A stretch of 64,000 bases of DNA from Bacteroidales bacterium (GCA_017519185.1 JAFWSX010000006.1:222084-286083), one strand, 5' to 3'; counted from the first letter of the stretch, positions 26,681 to 35,353 are shown. Notes: generated by a model not told the origin, from the letters alone. Translations and numbers: made by a program.

Positions 26681-27814
26681 ATGATGAATCAGAAAGAAAC
26701 TCCGGTATTGCTGCTCACCGGATATCTGGGCAGCGGAAAGACAACTCTCGTCAATAGGATACTTACAAACAGGCAGGGTATACGCTTCGCAGTGATAGTA
26801 AATGATATCGGTGAAGTCAACATCGATGCCAGCCTCATCCAGCAGGGCGGAGTTGTGAAACAGAAAGACGACAGCCTTGTGGCGCTGCAGAACGGATGCA
26901 TCTGCTGCACGCTGAAGATGGACCTGGTCAACCAGCTTTGCGACCTCGTGAAGTCGGGCAACTTCGACTATATAGTCATCGAAGCAAGCGGCATCTGCGA
27001 GCCAGTGCCCATCGCACAGACTATCTGCTCGATACCCGGCATGCCTCCGGAGTATACAAAATATGGAGTTCCCCGTCTGGACTGCATAGTTTCGGTGGTG
27101 GACGCACTCAGGCTCAGGGATGAATTTGCCTGCGCGAAAGATCTCACAAGGGATGATATCGACGATGAGGATATTGAGAACCTGGTGATCCAGCAGATCG
27201 AGTTCTGCGACATAATATTGCTGAACAAGGTCGATCAGGTGTCAGAGGAGGAACTGAAGCAGATCAAGGCCGTGGTGCGTGCCATCCAGCCTTCTGCCAA
27301 GATAGTGGAATGCACTTATGCCGACGTTCCCCTGCAGCAGATACTCGATACCCACAGCTTCAACTTCGACAAAGCCAGCCTGTCGGCAGCGTGGATCAAG
27401 GAGCTGGGCAAACCCATCGAGGACGAAGAGGAGAGCGAGGAGGAAGAGGAGTATGGCATCGGCACATTCGTCTATTACCGCCGCCGCCCGTTCGACGTCA
27501 ACAAGTTCGACCGTTTCGTGATAAAGAGGTGGCCTTCCAACATCATACGTGCTAAAGGAATCTGCTGGTTCGCCGACAACAACGATATGTCATACATCTT
27601 CGAGCAGAGCGGAAAGCAGAAACAACTCAGGGAAATAGGCCAGTGGTATGCCACTGCTCCCGCCGAAGAGCTAGAACAGCTGATGATGGAAGATCCAACC
27701 CTTGCTATGGACTGGGATGACGAATGCGGCGACAGGATGATAAAACTCGTGTTCATAGGCCAGCATCTCGACCGCGAAAAATTGACGGAAGAACTCGATT
27801 TCTGTCTTGCCTAA
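26681..27814 (+). CDS. COG0523 (CobW/YjiA-type) metallochaperone GTPase
   Basis: G3E-family GTPase that loads a metal, usually zinc, onto client proteins. 377 residues from the ATG at 26681; an ATG 12 codons upstream would fall over the promoter. P-loop GYLGSGKT (14-21), the metal motif NGCICCTL (CxCC), LNKVD for guanine recognition, an acidic stretch EDEEESEEEEEYG in the linker, and the C-terminal CobW_C domain (FVYYRRRPFDVNKF...). Members in zinc-starvation regulons carry upstream operators, and a 13-bp palindrome is present here. The DUF4493 lipoprotein gene ends 53 bp upstream. Confidence 0.92.
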   Translation: MMNQKETPVLLLTGYLGSGKTTLVNRILTNRQGIRFAVIVNDIGEVNIDASLIQQGGVVKQKDDSLVALQNGCICCTLKMDLVNQLCDLVKSGNFDYIVIEASGICEPVPIAQTICSIPGMPPEYTKYGVPRLDCIVSVVDALRLRDEFACAKDLTRDDIDDEDIENLVIQQIEFCDIILLNKVDQVSEEELKQIKAVVRAIQPSAKIVECTYADVPLQQILDTHSFNFDKASLSAAWIKELGKPIEDEEESEEEEEYGIGTFVYYRRRPFDVNKFDRFVIKRWPSNIIRAKGICWFADNNDMSYIFEQSGKQKQLREIGQWYATAPAEELEQLMMEDPTLAMDWDDECGDRMIKLVFIGQHLDREKLTEELDFCLA

Positions 27815-27837
27815 GAATAGGAATTTGAATAAATTTG
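27806..27837 (+). promoter_or_regulatory. promoter of uxaC
   Basis: CTTG at 27806-27809 (inside the end of the GTPase gene), a 20-bp spacer, then TAAATTTG at 27830-27837. Leader of about 30 nt. Confidence 0.6.
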
Positions 27838-27874
27838 TTCGAATCGATTATCAAATATTAAAAATACTTATTCT

Positions 27875-29278
27875 ATGACCCCGTTCATCACCAAAGACTT
27901 CATGCTGACAACGGATGCTGCACGTGAACTTTATCACGAGAGCGCCGAGAAGATGCCCATCATCGACTACCACTGCCATCTGGTTCCCCAGATGATTGCC
28001 GAGAACACCCAGTTCAAGAATATGACTGAGGTATGGCTTGGCGGAGACCACTACAAATGGCGTGCGATGCGCGGCAACGGTGTTCCCGAGGAATACATCA
28101 CCGGCAACAAGTCAGACTGGGAGAAATTCGAGAAGTGGGCCGAGACTCTGCAGTACGCAATGCGCAATCCGCTCTATCACTGGTCTCATCTCGAGCTTTC
28201 CCACATCTTCGGCATCGACAAGGTCCTGAATCCTTCCACCGCCCGCGAAATCTACGAGGAGTGCAATGCCAAGCTCGCTACCGAAGATTTCCGCGCCCAG
28301 AAGCTGATGACTGGCTGCAACGTGAAGATTGTCTGCACCACCGACGATCCTATTGACGACCTGAGATATCACAAGCAGATCGCAGAACATCCGTTCGGAA
28401 CCAAGGTGCTTCCCGCCTGGAGACCAGACAAAGCCCTCGGCATCGACAATCCCAAGGCTTACAAGGAGTACATCGGCAAGTTGGAGAAGGCCGCAGGAAT
28501 GGAAATCAAGAGTTACCGAGACCTGCTCGAGGCTCTCCAGAAACGCCACGACTTTTTCGAGAGCATGGGCTGCCGCCTGAGCGACCACGGAATGGACACC
28601 TTCCACGCTGCAGACTACACTGCTACCGAGATCAACCGCATCTTCAAGAACGCCCTCGCCGGCAAGAAGCCGACCCCGAAGGAGTTCGACAAGTTCCAGA
28701 GCGCATTGATGTTCGACTTCGGCGTGATGGATGCCAAGAGCGGCTGGACCCAGCAGTTCCACGTCGGCCCGATCCGCAACAACAACACCAAGATGTTCAA
28801 GAAACTCGGTCCCGACACTGGTTTCGATGCAATCAACGACCTGCCGATGGCAGAAGCCGGCCACAAGTTCCTCGACCGTCTCGCCAAGAACGACGCCCTG
28901 GCCAAGACCATCCTCTACTGCCTCAACCCGAAGGACAACGAGGTGCTCACAGTGATGGCCTACACCTTCAACGACGGCACCGTTCCCGGCAAGATGCAGT
29001 TCGGAAGCGGCTGGTGGTTCCTCGATCAGGAGGACGGAATGCGCAAGCAGATCAACGCCCTGTCTTCTCTCGGCCTGCTCAGCCGTTTCGTAGGTATGCT
29101 GACCGACTCACGCAGTTTCCTCTCATATCCCCGCCACGACTATTTCCGCCGCATTCTCTGCGACGTGCTTGGCAAGGACATCGAAGATGGCAAGCTGCCT
29201 CGCAGCGAGATGCCGTTCATCCACAAGATGGTTTCAGACATCTCTTACAACAACGCCAACACATATTTCGGACTCTAG
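27875..29278 (+). CDS. uxaC: glucuronate isomerase (uronate isomerase)
   Basis: Amidohydrolase-fold enzyme interconverting D-glucuronate and D-fructuronate (also galacturonate and tagaturonate). 467 residues, normal for UxaC. Metal motif IIDYHCHLVP near residue 30, NMTEVWLGGDHYKWRAMR, and CTTDDPIDDLRYH are typical. It is transcribed alone, between its own promoter and the terminator at 29300; the downstream enzymes of the pathway (uxuA, eda, kdgK) lie about 3 kb away on the other strand. Confidence 0.96.
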   Translation: MTPFITKDFMLTTDAARELYHESAEKMPIIDYHCHLVPQMIAENTQFKNMTEVWLGGDHYKWRAMRGNGVPEEYITGNKSDWEKFEKWAETLQYAMRNPLYHWSHLELSHIFGIDKVLNPSTAREIYEECNAKLATEDFRAQKLMTGCNVKIVCTTDDPIDDLRYHKQIAEHPFGTKVLPAWRPDKALGIDNPKAYKEYIGKLEKAAGMEIKSYRDLLEALQKRHDFFESMGCRLSDHGMDTFHAADYTATEINRIFKNALAGKKPTPKEFDKFQSALMFDFGVMDAKSGWTQQFHVGPIRNNNTKMFKKLGPDTGFDAINDLPMAEAGHKFLDRLAKNDALAKTILYCLNPKDNEVLTVMAYTFNDGTVPGKMQFGSGWWFLDQEDGMRKQINALSSLGLLSRFVGMLTDSRSFLSYPRHDYFRRILCDVLGKDIEDGKLPRSEMPFIHKMVSDISYNNANTYFGL

Positions 29279-29299
29279 GAGCCTGTATCATAAAACAGA

Positions 29300-29329
29300 A
29301 GAGGGACGGATTTTCCGTCCCTCTTTTTA
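29300..29329. terminator. intrinsic terminator between uxaC and the serpin gene
   Basis: Perfect 10-bp stem AGAGGGACGG/CCGTCCCTCT with a 5-nt loop followed by TTTTTAT on the plus strand; A-rich on the other side, so it may serve both convergent genes. Confidence 0.85.
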
Positions 29330-29346
29330 TGTCTGTTCCTGTAGAA

Positions 29347-30591
29347 CTAGAATTTTCTCTGAACGCCTACGAAGACGATCGCGCCGGTGCTGACTTCGCT
29401 GATGGCGTAGATGAACGGGCGGTCGACCTTGAACTCGATGTGCGGCTGGGGCGCTGCAGCGCTGGTCAGTCTCATTCCTACATATGATATGGCAGCGGCT
29501 TCGGTGCCTTCCTCATTCACTTTTACCTTTGCCTTGTGGATCACCTGGTCGATGAAAACTCTGGTGTCGCTGATGCCGGTGAAGTCTGCTGAGCGGGTGA
29601 AGGCCTTCTTCATTCCCATAGCATCAAGTGTCTTAATGCAGATATCTGCAGCTGTATATTCGGTTTCGAATTTCGGCAGGTAAAGAGAAACATCATATCT
29701 GTCGCCGCCGTGGCGGTAATTGTTCCAAGACTCTGCATCGAGACTAGCCAGGACGTCGTTAACGTCGACACCCTCGGTAGGAAGGATGACGGTCATCGAA
29801 TATGCTCCGTTGCCATAGGGAAGGCTGAGGGCAGACGCGTTCTTGCCGACGAACACCCTTGTGTTGGTGCCCTTGCTCATAAGGGTTACCTTCTTGGTGC
29901 TGCCGTCGTGGTTGCTGAAATTGTCGTCAAAGCTATTCTTCTCGTTGAATTTGTCTTTCCATTCGCCCTTGAAGTAGATGGCGTTGATGAGTGCGACCAT
30001 CTGGTCAATGGGGATTTCGTCGACAATCTTGTTGATCATTCCGTGGGTCTTGGCGCCGCACCAGCCGTTGATTGCGGCTGCAGCAACTTTTCCGTCGAAA
30101 TCGAGAGTCTGGCACTCGGCATAATAGTCGGCCTTCAGCTTGGCTGCGTAATCATCCTTTATGGCGATAGACTGTTTTGACCAGAAGGAATTGGCAATTT
30201 CCATCACCGTGGTGTTGTCCACTCCTTCCAGGGCAGGGATGAGGGTCCTGAAGTATCCTGCAATCTCGTCTTCGCTGTAACCTGACAGTTTGAGCGCATC
30301 GAGCATCTCGGTCTTGGTGTCGCCGACAGCACCTTCGGCTGTCATTGCAAGGACTGTCTGGAGGCTGAAGGGCGATGCGAACAGATTCTCGTTCTTGTCT
30401 TCCTTCGTGGCCAGTATCTTCATAAAGTCGAACGTGAAATCGTTGGATTTGCGGCTGAGTTCTGACTGAGCCTTAGTCAAAGCAATGTCCTGGCGTACGT
30501 TCTCTTCAGTATTCTGCGGCTCGTTCTTGTCGCAGGCAGCATTCGCCATCAGTATAGCTGCCATAAAAGTAAGAGCAAACATTTTCCTCAT
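29347..30591 (-). CDS. serpin-family protease inhibitor, lipoprotein
   Basis: Suicide inhibitor of serine or cysteine proteases, probably displayed on the envelope: lipoprotein signal ending ANAAC with Cys20. 414 residues cover the full fold, including NLFASPFSLQTVLAMTAEGA, NAIYFKGEWKDKF and VDRPFIYAI. The hinge EEGTEAAAIS (360-369) has the small residues needed for loop insertion, so it should be inhibitory. By family numbering P1 falls at about Thr376 (RL-T-S), hinting at an elastase- or cathepsin-like target, but loop length shifts this by one. It is a single gene with a promoter at 30649. Confidence 0.94.
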   Translation of the reverse strand: MRKMFALTFMAAILMANAACDKNEPQNTEENVRQDIALTKAQSELSRKSNDFTFDFMKILATKEDKNENLFASPFSLQTVLAMTAEGAVGDTKTEMLDALKLSGYSEDEIAGYFRTLIPALEGVDNTTVMEIANSFWSKQSIAIKDDYAAKLKADYYAECQTLDFDGKVAAAAINGWCGAKTHGMINKIVDEIPIDQMVALINAIYFKGEWKDKFNEKNSFDDNFSNHDGSTKKVTLMSKGTNTRVFVGKNASALSLPYGNGAYSMTVILPTEGVDVNDVLASLDAESWNNYRHGGDRYDVSLYLPKFETEYTAADICIKTLDAMGMKKAFTRSADFTGISDTRVFIDQVIHKAKVKVNEEGTEAAAISYVGMRLTSAAAPQPHIEFKVDRPFIYAISEVSTGAIVFVGVQRKF

Positions 30592-30648
30592 AATTTAAGA
30601 TGATTTAGTCAGTCTAAAGGCGATAATCGTGCCAGCCTGGATTCATAG

Positions 30649-30656
30649 CAAAGATA
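30649..30656 (-). promoter_or_regulatory. -7 box for the serpin gene
   Basis: TATCTTTG on the minus strand, 57 bp before the start codon; no clear -33 element. It is divergent from the box at 30684. Confidence 0.55.
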
Positions 30657-30683
30657 ACAAACTTATAATTTGCCACGAATCAC

Positions 30684-30691
30684 TATCTTTG
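30684..30691 (+). promoter_or_regulatory. -7 box directly before the EamA gene
   Basis: TATCTTTG ends 4 bp before the ATG at 30696, so transcription should begin at or just after the start codon (leaderless or an internal start). Confidence 0.55.
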
Positions 30692-30695
30692 GCGC

Positions 30696-31601
30696 ATGAA
30701 TTCCAAACTGACGGGGCATATGGCGTGCGCGGCGGCGTACACGATATTCGGGCTGAACATTGTGTTCTGCAAGGATATAGCGAATGCTGACACTGTGTCG
30801 CCGGAGGCGCTGTTCGGATCAAGGATGATCTTGGCTGCGGCCATTTTCTGGATAATGTCGCTCTTTACCAAGCCCGAGAAGGTGCCTTTCAAGGATGTGT
30901 GCCTGATGGGACTGGCCGGCATCATCGGACTGGCGCTGCCGCAATACACTTTCCTGAAGGGCATCACGATGGCTTCGTCCATCGACTGTTCGATCATAGG
31001 TTCGCTGACACCGATGTGGGCAATGCTGTTCGCGGCGGTGTTCCTTGGGGAGCCTATCACCGGCAAGAAGGTGCTGGGAGTCGTTACATCACTGGCCGGT
31101 GCGCTGCTGCTGATTTTCACCTCGCTGCATTTCAAGGGCGGGCTGCAGAGCTCTACTCCGGCAGGAATCGCACTCCTGGTGGCCAACTGCTTCACCTTCG
31201 GTGCATATCTGGGCATTTTCAGGCCGCTCACGCAGAAGTACGGCATAGTCACGCTGATGAAGTGGATGTTCTTCTTCGCTATGGTGGTGTCCTTGCCGAT
31301 GAGCCTGAAGCCCATCCTGTCGGTCGATTATGCAGCGATTACGCCGAAAGTGTGGTTTGAGATCGCGTATCTGATAGTGATGGCGACCTTCGTGGCCTAT
31401 TTCTTGATACCTGCCGGTCAGCGCAGGCTCAGGCCGACCATCGTCAGTATGTATACCTACCTTCAGCCCATCATCGCAGTTGTGGTGAGTATCATCGCGG
31501 GGATGGACGTGCTCACGTGGCAGAAGGTGCTTGCTATCGTTCTGGTGTTCGCCGGAGTCTGGATTGTGAACAAATCAAGGGCAGCATCGCCTGCTGAATA
31601 G
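30696..31601 (+). CDS. EamA/DMT-family inner-membrane transporter
   Basis: 301 residues forming ten hydrophobic helices in two EamA repeats, the drug/metabolite transporter fold. Seen: AYTIFGLNIVFCKDI at the start, the end of repeat one LTPMWAMLFAAVFLGEPITGKKVLGV, and the matching end of repeat two YTYLQPIIAVVVSIIAGMDVLTWQKVLAIVLVFAGVW. The substrate (metabolite efflux or uptake) cannot be told. Followed after 4 bp by a DUF456 protein, so probably a two-gene operon. The start at 30696 is the only ATG upstream of the first helix. Confidence 0.88.
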   Translation: MNSKLTGHMACAAAYTIFGLNIVFCKDIANADTVSPEALFGSRMILAAAIFWIMSLFTKPEKVPFKDVCLMGLAGIIGLALPQYTFLKGITMASSIDCSIIGSLTPMWAMLFAAVFLGEPITGKKVLGVVTSLAGALLLIFTSLHFKGGLQSSTPAGIALLVANCFTFGAYLGIFRPLTQKYGIVTLMKWMFFFAMVVSLPMSLKPILSVDYAAITPKVWFEIAYLIVMATFVAYFLIPAGQRRLRPTIVSMYTYLQPIIAVVVSIIAGMDVLTWQKVLAIVLVFAGVWIVNKSRAASPAE

Positions 31602-31605
31602 TACT

Positions 31606-32088
31606 ATGGACGTATTCTGTGTTTTTGCATTGATCCTGGGTCTTGTAGGAATCGTTGGCAGCATAATTCCTGCCCTGCCCGGCCCTCCGCTCAGCTGGAT
31701 CGGCCTTCTGCTTGTCTATTTCTCAGGCCAGAGGGGAGTGGCGGATCCGATGACTTTGCGCTTCCTGATGATCTGGCTTGTCGTGACGGTGTTAGTGACG
31801 ATATTCGACTATTTCGTGCCGGCGTGGTTTACCAAGGTGACGGGCGGACACAGGGCTGCCAGCATAGGTGCGATGATAGGCCTTTTCATCGGTATGTTCT
31901 CGCCCTTCGGCATCATTGTCGGCTCCCTTGCAGGAGCCTTCCTCGGCGAATTCCTCTTCGAGAAAAGAGGAGTATGGGACTCGTTCAAGGCAAGCCTCGG
32001 AGCCTTTCTCGGATTTATGTCAGGCACCGGTGCCAAGCTCATTACGAGCGGCATAATGCTCTACGACATCATTAAGTATGTCTTCTGA
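31606..32088 (+). CDS. DUF456 membrane protein
   Basis: 160 residues, nearly all hydrophobic, with about four to five helices. IVGSIIPALPGPPLSWIGLLLVY and the glycine-rich GAMIGLFIGMFSPFGIIVGSLAGAFLGE repeat-like helices are the mark of DUF456. Function unknown; the small-residue helices suggest tight packing or oligomers. It starts 4 bp after the EamA gene and ends 42 bp from convergent uxuA. Confidence 0.85.
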   Translation: MDVFCVFALILGLVGIVGSIIPALPGPPLSWIGLLLVYFSGQRGVADPMTLRFLMIWLVVTVLVTIFDYFVPAWFTKVTGGHRAASIGAMIGLFIGMFSPFGIIVGSLAGAFLGEFLFEKRGVWDSFKASLGAFLGFMSGTGAKLITSGIMLYDIIKYVF

Positions 32089-32130
32089 TTACTGCAAGGC
32101 AGCCTGCGCTTAGCGCTAATACCTGTGAAA

Positions 32131-33351
32131 TTATTCCCGTGACAACATCCTGTCGATGCCGACCATCAGGCCGTCGAGCTCGGCGATGCCGCGAAGACGA
32201 CCGTTGAGCGGATAGCCGATGTTGTATCTGTCGGCCTCAAGGTCATTGAGGATACGGATGCCGTGGTCAGGACGCACCGGCATACGGAAGTCCTTGCGGC
32301 CCAAAGCGATGCGTCGGCGCTGCTCGCGCATGAACACCTCCATTATGGCCGGCATGTCAAGGTCTCCGTACAGATGGCCTGATTCATAGAAACTGCGCGA
32401 ATTACCGATATACCGCGTATTGCGCAGGTGCAGGAAGTGGATCCTGTCGGCGAAGCGCTCAGCCATCGCCACCATATCATTGTCCTGGCGGCCTGAAAGA
32501 GAACCAGTGCAGAAGGTAATGCCGTTGCGGGTAGAAGGATTGGCCTTCTCGAGCCATTCCATATCGTCGGCGCATCCCATAATACGGGGCATTCCCAGGA
32601 TGGGGTAGGGCGGGTCGTCGGGATGGATGGCCAGGTTGACACCGTATTTCTCGCAGACAGGAATCAGCGCGTCGATGAAATATTTGAGATTGGCTCGATA
32701 CTGCTCCTTGTCGATGTCCTTGTAGCGGGAGATGTAGTACAGGAAAATCTCCCTGTAGTCGCTGGCCGAACTGTCGACGGCACCATTGATGAAGCCCTGC
32801 GTAACGACGATGATGTTGTGGCAGAGCGTTTCGGCCTGCTCGGGAGTCATAGCGGCGAAGACCTTTTTTGCGTCTGAGAGGTCTTTTTCGCTATAATCAT
32901 TTTCGGCCCCGGGCCTTTTGAGGATGAAAACGTCAAAAGCCACGAAAGTGGGATAGTCGAAGCACAGTCCGATGCCTCCTCCTACATATGGGTAGTCCAG
33001 GATCGTCCTGCACCAGTCCAGCACCGGCATAAAATTGTAGCAGACAGTGTCGATGCCGCACTGGCCGAGGTTGCGGATGGTCTTGCGGTAGTTGTCGATA
33101 TGCTCGTCACGCCTGCTGCCGCCTGTCTTGATGTCTTCAGACACAGGCACGCTCTCGACAACGGCCCAGCGCATACCCTTGGACTCGATCTGAAGCTTGC
33201 GCCTCAAAATTGCGTCTTTGGGCCAAACTACGCCTGTAGGAAGATGGTGGAGAGCGGTGACGACACCTTCGATGCCCATCTGGACGAGATGGTCCAGCGT
33301 CACTGCATCATTGTCGCCGAACCAGCGCCAGGCTTTTTCCAGTTTTACCAT
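32131..33351 (-). CDS. uxuA: mannonate dehydratase
   Basis: Dehydrates D-mannonate to 2-keto-3-deoxygluconate. 406 residues of a xylose-isomerase-like TIM barrel. Seen: WRWFGDNDAVTLDHLVQMGIEGVVTALHH, YNFMPVLDWCRT, AIHPDDPPYP and HLRNTRY, with the His/Cys/Asp metal ligands of the UxuA family; the ending RPDHGIRI also fits. First gene downstream of the eda-kdgK pair on this strand: order kdgK, eda, uxuA with gaps of 16 and 6 bp. Confidence 0.96.
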   Translation of the reverse strand: MVKLEKAWRWFGDNDAVTLDHLVQMGIEGVVTALHHLPTGVVWPKDAILRRKLQIESKGMRWAVVESVPVSEDIKTGGSRRDEHIDNYRKTIRNLGQCGIDTVCYNFMPVLDWCRTILDYPYVGGGIGLCFDYPTFVAFDVFILKRPGAENDYSEKDLSDAKKVFAAMTPEQAETLCHNIIVVTQGFINGAVDSSASDYREIFLYYISRYKDIDKEQYRANLKYFIDALIPVCEKYGVNLAIHPDDPPYPILGMPRIMGCADDMEWLEKANPSTRNGITFCTGSLSGRQDNDMVAMAERFADRIHFLHLRNTRYIGNSRSFYESGHLYGDLDMPAIMEVFMREQRRRIALGRKDFRMPVRPDHGIRILNDLEADRYNIGYPLNGRLRGIAELDGLMVGIDRMLSRE

Positions 33352-33357
33352 AGCGTG

Positions 33358-34026
33358 CTATCTTAATTCCTTTACGATTGCGAGAGCTCCGCGGACTTTC
33401 TTCTCGATGAAGCCGAAGTCACCGCTGGCGATGACGTCCTTGGGAGTGAGTTTCGAGCCGAGACCTACACAGGCCACACCTGCCTTGAACCAGGCCTCGA
33501 GGCTGTCCCTCTCGGGTGTCACACCGCCTGAGGGCATAAGTTCAGTCCAGGGGCAGGGGCCTTTGACAGCCTTCACGAAACTCGGGCCTCCGACCTCTCC
33601 GCCGGGGAATATCTTGACAATCTCGCAGCCGAGTTCCTCGGCCAGATTGATTTCGCTAAGGGTACCGCAGCCGGGAATCCACGCAATCTTGCGGCGGTTG
33701 CAGACTTTTGCCATATCGGGGTTGAGGCTGGGAGAGACGATGAAGTTGCTGCCGAGCTGGATGTAAAGGGCAGCTGTAGCCGGGTCGCATACCGAACCTG
33801 TGCCCATAATCATCTCGGGGCATTCCTTCGCGCACCATTTGTTCACTTCAGCGAACACTTCGTGGGCGAAGTCACCGCGGTTGGTGAACTCGAACACGCG
33901 GGCGCCGCCGTCATAGCAAGCCTTGACCACTTTCTTGACGATCTCGGCGTCTGAGTTGTAATAGAGGGGAACGATGCCTGTCTCGATAAAGGTATTGAAA
34001 ACCTGAAGCCTTTTGAATCTGCTCAT
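33358..34026 (-). CDS. eda: 2-keto-3-deoxy-6-phosphogluconate aldolase (KDPG/KHG aldolase)
   Basis: Class I aldolase splitting KDPG to pyruvate and glyceraldehyde 3-phosphate. 222 residues from the ATG at 34026 (MSRFKRLQVFN); an ATG 24 codons upstream would run into kdgK. The Schiff-base lysine is in EIVKIFPGGEVGGPSFV, and GTGSVCDPATAALYIQLGSNFIVSP and PSGGVTPE are typical. It lies 16 bp after kdgK and 6 bp before uxuA. Confidence 0.95.
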   Translation of the reverse strand: MSRFKRLQVFNTFIETGIVPLYYNSDAEIVKKVVKACYDGGARVFEFTNRGDFAHEVFAEVNKWCAKECPEMIMGTGSVCDPATAALYIQLGSNFIVSPSLNPDMAKVCNRRKIAWIPGCGTLSEINLAEELGCEIVKIFPGGEVGGPSFVKAVKGPCPWTELMPSGGVTPERDSLEAWFKAGVACVGLGSKLTPKDVIASGDFGFIEKKVRGALAIVKELR

Positions 34027-34042
34027 AATCGTAGTTTTTATT

Positions 34043-35074
34043 TTATCTGGCAACACGCCCTGAGGCATCGCCGCCCATAAGTTTTTCCACTTCTTCAACG
34101 GTGACGCGGTTGTAGTCTCCGTAGATGGTATGTTTCAGACAAGATGCAGCCACTGCGAAATCGAGGGCTTTCTGGTCGCTGTCATAGTTCAGCAGGCCGT
34201 AGATCAGGCCGCCCATAAACGAATCTCCGCCGCCGACACGGTCGACGATGTGGGAGATGCGGTATTCCCTGGATTTGAACAGTGTCTTGCCGTCGTAGAG
34301 GACGCCAGCCCAGGTGTTGTCGTTGGCGTTGATGGAACCGCGAAGTGTGGTAATCACTTTCTTGCAGCGGGGAAAGCGGGCCATTATCTGTTTTGAAACA
34401 GAAAGATAAGCTTCAGCCTCGACCTTGCCGGCTGCTACGTCGACACCTTCAGGAGTGATGCCGAGAGCCTTCGATGCGTCCTCCTCATTACCGAGGATAA
34501 CGTCTGAGCAGGCTACCAGCTCAGGCATTACTTCCATCGCGCTTTTGCCCCATTTCCAGAGATTCTTGCGGTAGTTGAGGTCGCAGGAAACGGTGATGCC
34601 CTTTGCATTGCAGGCCTTTACAGCCTCAAGGCATACTTGTGCGGCACCTTCGGAGATGGCAGGGGTGATGCCTGTCCAATGGAACCAACGGGCACCCTCC
34701 AGCACCTTGTCCCAGTCAATCATTCCTGGCTTGACTTCGGCAATCGAAGAGTTGGCGCGGTCATAGATGACCTTGCTGCCGCGGCTCACGGCTCCTGTCT
34801 CGAGGAAGTAGATGCCGATGCGTCCGCCGCCGTAAACTATATCGGAAGTGTCGACTCCGAAGCCCCTCAGTTCCCTGACGCAGGCTGCCGCTATGTCATT
34901 CTTCGGAAGCCTGGTGACGAAAGATACCGGCATTCCGTAATTTGCAAGCGATACGGCTACATTTGCTTCTCCTCCGCCGTATGTGGCGTTGAGCATATTC
35001 CCCTGTCCGAAACGTTCATAACCAGGGGTTGCGAGACGGAGCATTACCTCTCCGAAAGTTACTATCTTGTCCAT
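34043..35074 (-). CDS. kdgK: 2-keto-3-deoxygluconate kinase (PfkB family)
   Basis: Phosphorylates KDG to KDPG. 343 residues from the ATG at 35074 (MDKIVTFGEVMLRLATPG); an upstream ATG at 35119 lies before the -7 box at 35101, so it is unlikely. PfkB signatures: GGGEANVAVSLANYG near the N-terminus and the anion-hole/catalytic Asp motif VGGGDSFMGGLIYGLL. It heads the kdgK-eda-uxuA operon. Confidence 0.94.
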   Translation of the reverse strand: MDKIVTFGEVMLRLATPGYERFGQGNMLNATYGGGEANVAVSLANYGMPVSFVTRLPKNDIAAACVRELRGFGVDTSDIVYGGGRIGIYFLETGAVSRGSKVIYDRANSSIAEVKPGMIDWDKVLEGARWFHWTGITPAISEGAAQVCLEAVKACNAKGITVSCDLNYRKNLWKWGKSAMEVMPELVACSDVILGNEEDASKALGITPEGVDVAAGKVEAEAYLSVSKQIMARFPRCKKVITTLRGSINANDNTWAGVLYDGKTLFKSREYRISHIVDRVGGGDSFMGGLIYGLLNYDSDQKALDFAVAASCLKHTIYGDYNRVTVEEVEKLMGGDASGRVAR

Positions 35075-35100
35075 TGAATATTTATTGCGTTTTACGCCGG

Positions 35101-35108
35101 CAAATGTA
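35101..35108 (-). promoter_or_regulatory. -7 box for the kdgK-eda-uxuA operon
   Basis: TACATTTG on the minus strand, 26 bp before the kdgK start; a leader of about 20 nt. Confidence 0.55.
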
Positions 35109-35150
35109 GCGTTTTGCAAGGAATGTTGTTACCTTAGCAAAGTCAAAACA

Positions 35151-35180
35151 TTACAAATCACTACAAATCATTACAAATAT
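35151..35180 (+). repeat. three tandem decamers before rubredoxin
   Basis: TTACAAATCA, CTACAAATCA and TTACAAATAT follow each other exactly and run into the rubredoxin ATG at 35179. A TACCTTAG box lies at 35130-35137. They may be a protein-binding site or simple replication slippage. Confidence 0.6.
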
Positions 35181-35340
35181 GAAAAAATACGTTTGCGACC
35201 TCTGCGGTTACGAGTACGATCCGCAGGCCGGAGATCCTGATAATGGCATAGCTCCCGGCACCGCCTTCGAAGACCTTCCCGAAGACTGGGTATGCCCTCT
35301 CTGCGGCGTAGGCAAAGACCAGTTCAGCCCCGCTGAGTAG
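35179..35340 (+). CDS. rubredoxin
   Basis: Small one-iron electron carrier of 53 residues. Two Fe(Cys)4 half-sites are seen, CDLCG (residues 6-10) and CPLCG (39-43), with [19 protein letters not shown] between them, the classic type I rubredoxin layout. In anaerobes it passes electrons to peroxide- or superoxide-detoxifying or other redox enzymes. It lies 86 bp upstream of the porin of the imelysin/di-heme locus on the same strand; an inverted repeat separates them, so co-transcription is uncertain. Confidence 0.96.
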   Translation: MKKYVCDLCGYEYDPQAGDPDNGIAPGTAFEDLPEDWVCPLCGVGKDQFSPAE

Positions 35341-35353
35341 CCCTGCAAGGCAT

